A DNA stretch of 5,509 bases from Methylobacter sp. (lineage in GTDB: Bacteria; Pseudomonadota; Gammaproteobacteria; Methylococcales; Methylomonadaceae). Positions within the stretch are counted from its first letter, which is position 1; every line of letters starts with the position of its first letter. Position numbers and translations under genes: made by a program. Positions 4,709 through 5,509 of this stretch are shown in pieces. The notes under the pieces are model-generated. The model worked only from the letters and a program-made list of their open reading frames with translations. It was not told the origin of the DNA and searched no databases. Location of the stretch: contig JAQTLI010000228.1 of assembly GCA_028714995.1 (NCBI GenBank), positions 1-5,509 of the forward strand, in the 5' to 3' direction.

Positions 4709-4732
4709 AAAAGGGATACGAGTATCCCTTTT
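4709..4732 (-). terminator. Perfect hairpin resembling the intrinsic terminator of the phosphatase gene
   Basis: AAAAGGGATAC (4709-4719) and GTATCCCTTTT (4722-4732) are perfect inverted copies with only two bases between them. On the minus strand the right arm ends in TTTT followed by CTTGTTTA, giving a modest T-tract 45 bases after the phosphatase stop codon. The same structure has a T-tract on the plus strand, so it could work both ways. It lies only 27 bases before the ATG of the secreted-protein gene, so it may instead act as an attenuator or mRNA-stability element between two co-transcribed genes. Confidence 0.6.
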
Positions 4733-4746
4733 CATTCATGCTAACA

Positions 4747-4767
4747 GTCGCCTTACTACAAGGCGAC
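4747..4767 (-). terminator. GC-rich hairpin directly after the phosphatase stop codon
   Basis: GTCGCCTT (4747-4754) and AAGGCGAC (4760-4767) form a perfect eight-pair stem with the loop ACTAC. The outer ACAGT/ACTGT sequences can lengthen it imperfectly. It begins 10 bases after the phosphatase stop (4780-4778). No T-tract follows on the minus strand, so alone it is more likely an mRNA 3'-end stabiliser or a partner of the second hairpin than a terminator. Confidence 0.4.
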
Positions 4768-4777
4768 AACTGTCAAT

Positions 4778-5509
4778 TTACTTGCCGTTTTTCTCATGTT
4801 TGTCTTCCTGATTCCCTGCAAATCCCAGGGCTTCAGCCATCACATGATAAATCACGTTTTGCTCCACGACTCCATGAAACAGATGCGCTTTAGGTCCGCC
4901 GGCAAAAATAGCAACATCTTCAGCTGCGTGCGTTTCTGCGCTTAGCGGAATGATGGCTTCTTGCAGATAGTCAGGGCCCTGTACCAGCCAATTATTGAGG
5001 GTTGGTCGTCCGTTGGCGGGTGAGAATGACGATGGATTATGTCCTTCGCTACCTGATGACCATGCCCCTGTTGCCGCGTTAAATGATTTTGGTCCTTCTG
5101 GTTGACGATTAGATTTACCAGTGTAGCCCGTGCCGTTCGCGTAGTTCAGCGTGGTGTATGGCAAGCCGAGCATATCAAGATCAGGTGTGGTTGCTCCCAC
5201 GCCTTGAGTCAGACCCAAGATCGGATTGCCACGTTGCGGATAGCCGCCAATGGTAAATACATGGCTGTGGTCAGCAGTAACAATGATCAAGGTATCTTCT
5301 GGATTGGTTTTGTCCATAGCAGCTTTTACCGCAGCAGCCAATTGCTGGGTGTCACTCAGCGCCCGATAAGCATTACCCGAATGATGGGCGTGGTCGATAC
5401 GTCCGCCTTCCACCATCAGGAAATAACCATTGTGATTTTTTTTCAGGATATCAATAGCTTTGATGGTCATCTCGGTCAGAGATGGTTCGCCAGCTTTATC
5501 ATGTGCAAG
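4778..5509 (-). CDS. Alkaline phosphatase (PhoA superfamily), C-terminal 243 residues; start lies beyond the right edge
   Basis: The frame is open to the window edge, so the N-terminus, signal peptide and catalytic serine are outside. Numbering from the edge, FLMVEGGRIDHAHHSGNA (about residues 31-48) carries a Mg ligand Glu34 and the zinc ligands Asp39 and His43, equivalent to E322, D327 and H331 of E. coli PhoA. LIIVTADHSHVFTIGGYPQR holds Asp80 and His81, equivalent to D369 and H370. ETHAAEDVAIFAGGP holds His194, equivalent to H412. All visible metal ligands are intact. The VEGGRIDH.HH, TADHSHVF..GGYP.RG and ETHA.EDVA.FA.GP.AHL.HGV.EQ pattern is closer to animal alkaline phosphatases than to E. 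coli PhoA, as in a common bacterial group. The enzyme releases phosphate from phosphomonoesters in the periplasm or outside the cell. The tail (QEDKHEKNGK) is charged. The gene for a secreted protein follows on the same strand. Confidence 0.95.
   Translation of the reverse strand, partial: LAHDKAGEPSLTEMTIKAIDILKKNHNGYFLMVEGGRIDHAHHSGNAYRALSDTQQLAAAVKAAMDKTNPEDTLIIVTADHSHVFTIGGYPQRGNPILGLTQGVGATTPDLDMLGLPYTTLNYANGTGYTGKSNRQPEGPKSFNAATGAWSSGSEGHNPSSFSPANGRPTLNNWLVQGPDYLQEAIIPLSAETHAAEDVAIFAGGPKAHLFHGVVEQNVIYHVMAEALGFAGNQEDKHEKNGK

Noticed and set aside
1..5509. CRISPR array, intact insertion sequence, rRNA or complete defence system
   Set aside because: No regularly spaced repeats, no transposase frame, no rRNA-like sequence and no complete defence operon could be found by eye.

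Overview
The window looks like a piece of a gammaproteobacterial chromosome. The support is a DUF2956-type small membrane protein, a CorC/HlyC-type transporter C-terminus, an Acr3-type arsenite permease relic and a PhoA-superfamily alkaline phosphatase. I cannot fix the genus. The region is low in gene density and carries decayed genes and extragenic hairpins, as expected of an accessory or eroding stretch between housekeeping genes.

Left part (1-1125): the window opens inside a plus-strand gene ending in a CBS-domain tail plus a CorC_HlyC domain (1-350). It is followed on the minus strand by a relic of the C-terminal end of a type I restriction specificity subunit (HsdS, about 441-693). Then comes a complete plus-strand DUF2956-type gene (784-1125) with a clear TATAAT and an operator-like inverted repeat upstream.

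Middle (1126-3372): a long stretch without a convincing gene (1126-2135) holds a candidate orphan small RNA. It has a promoter-like sequence at 1613-1641, a possible long-range helix, a GTAA-capped CCTAGG hairpin and a strong intrinsic terminator at 1775-1832. Next are a 144-residue lipoprotein gene (2136-2570, plus) and a convergent 69-residue orphan gene with an excellent ribosome binding site (2744-2953, minus). A gene-free stretch with small repeats follows (2984-3372).

Right part (3373-5509, minus strand): the C-terminal third of an acr3 gene survives with two frameshifts (3373-3690), each explainable by slippage at a short repeat. A cluster of REP-like hairpins lies at 3851-3930. Then come a secreted protein of unknown function (3971-4681) and, upstream of it, the C-terminal 243 residues of an alkaline phosphatase running off the right edge (4778-5509). 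Two tandem hairpins separate these last two genes; the second resembles an intrinsic terminator and lies only 27 bases before the downstream start codon, so the pair may be linked by attenuation or read-through.

I found no complete known defence system, CRISPR array, tRNA, rRNA or intact insertion sequence. The candidate for something undescribed is the structured RNA at 1640-1832; the rest is mostly gene decay and small uncharacterised proteins.
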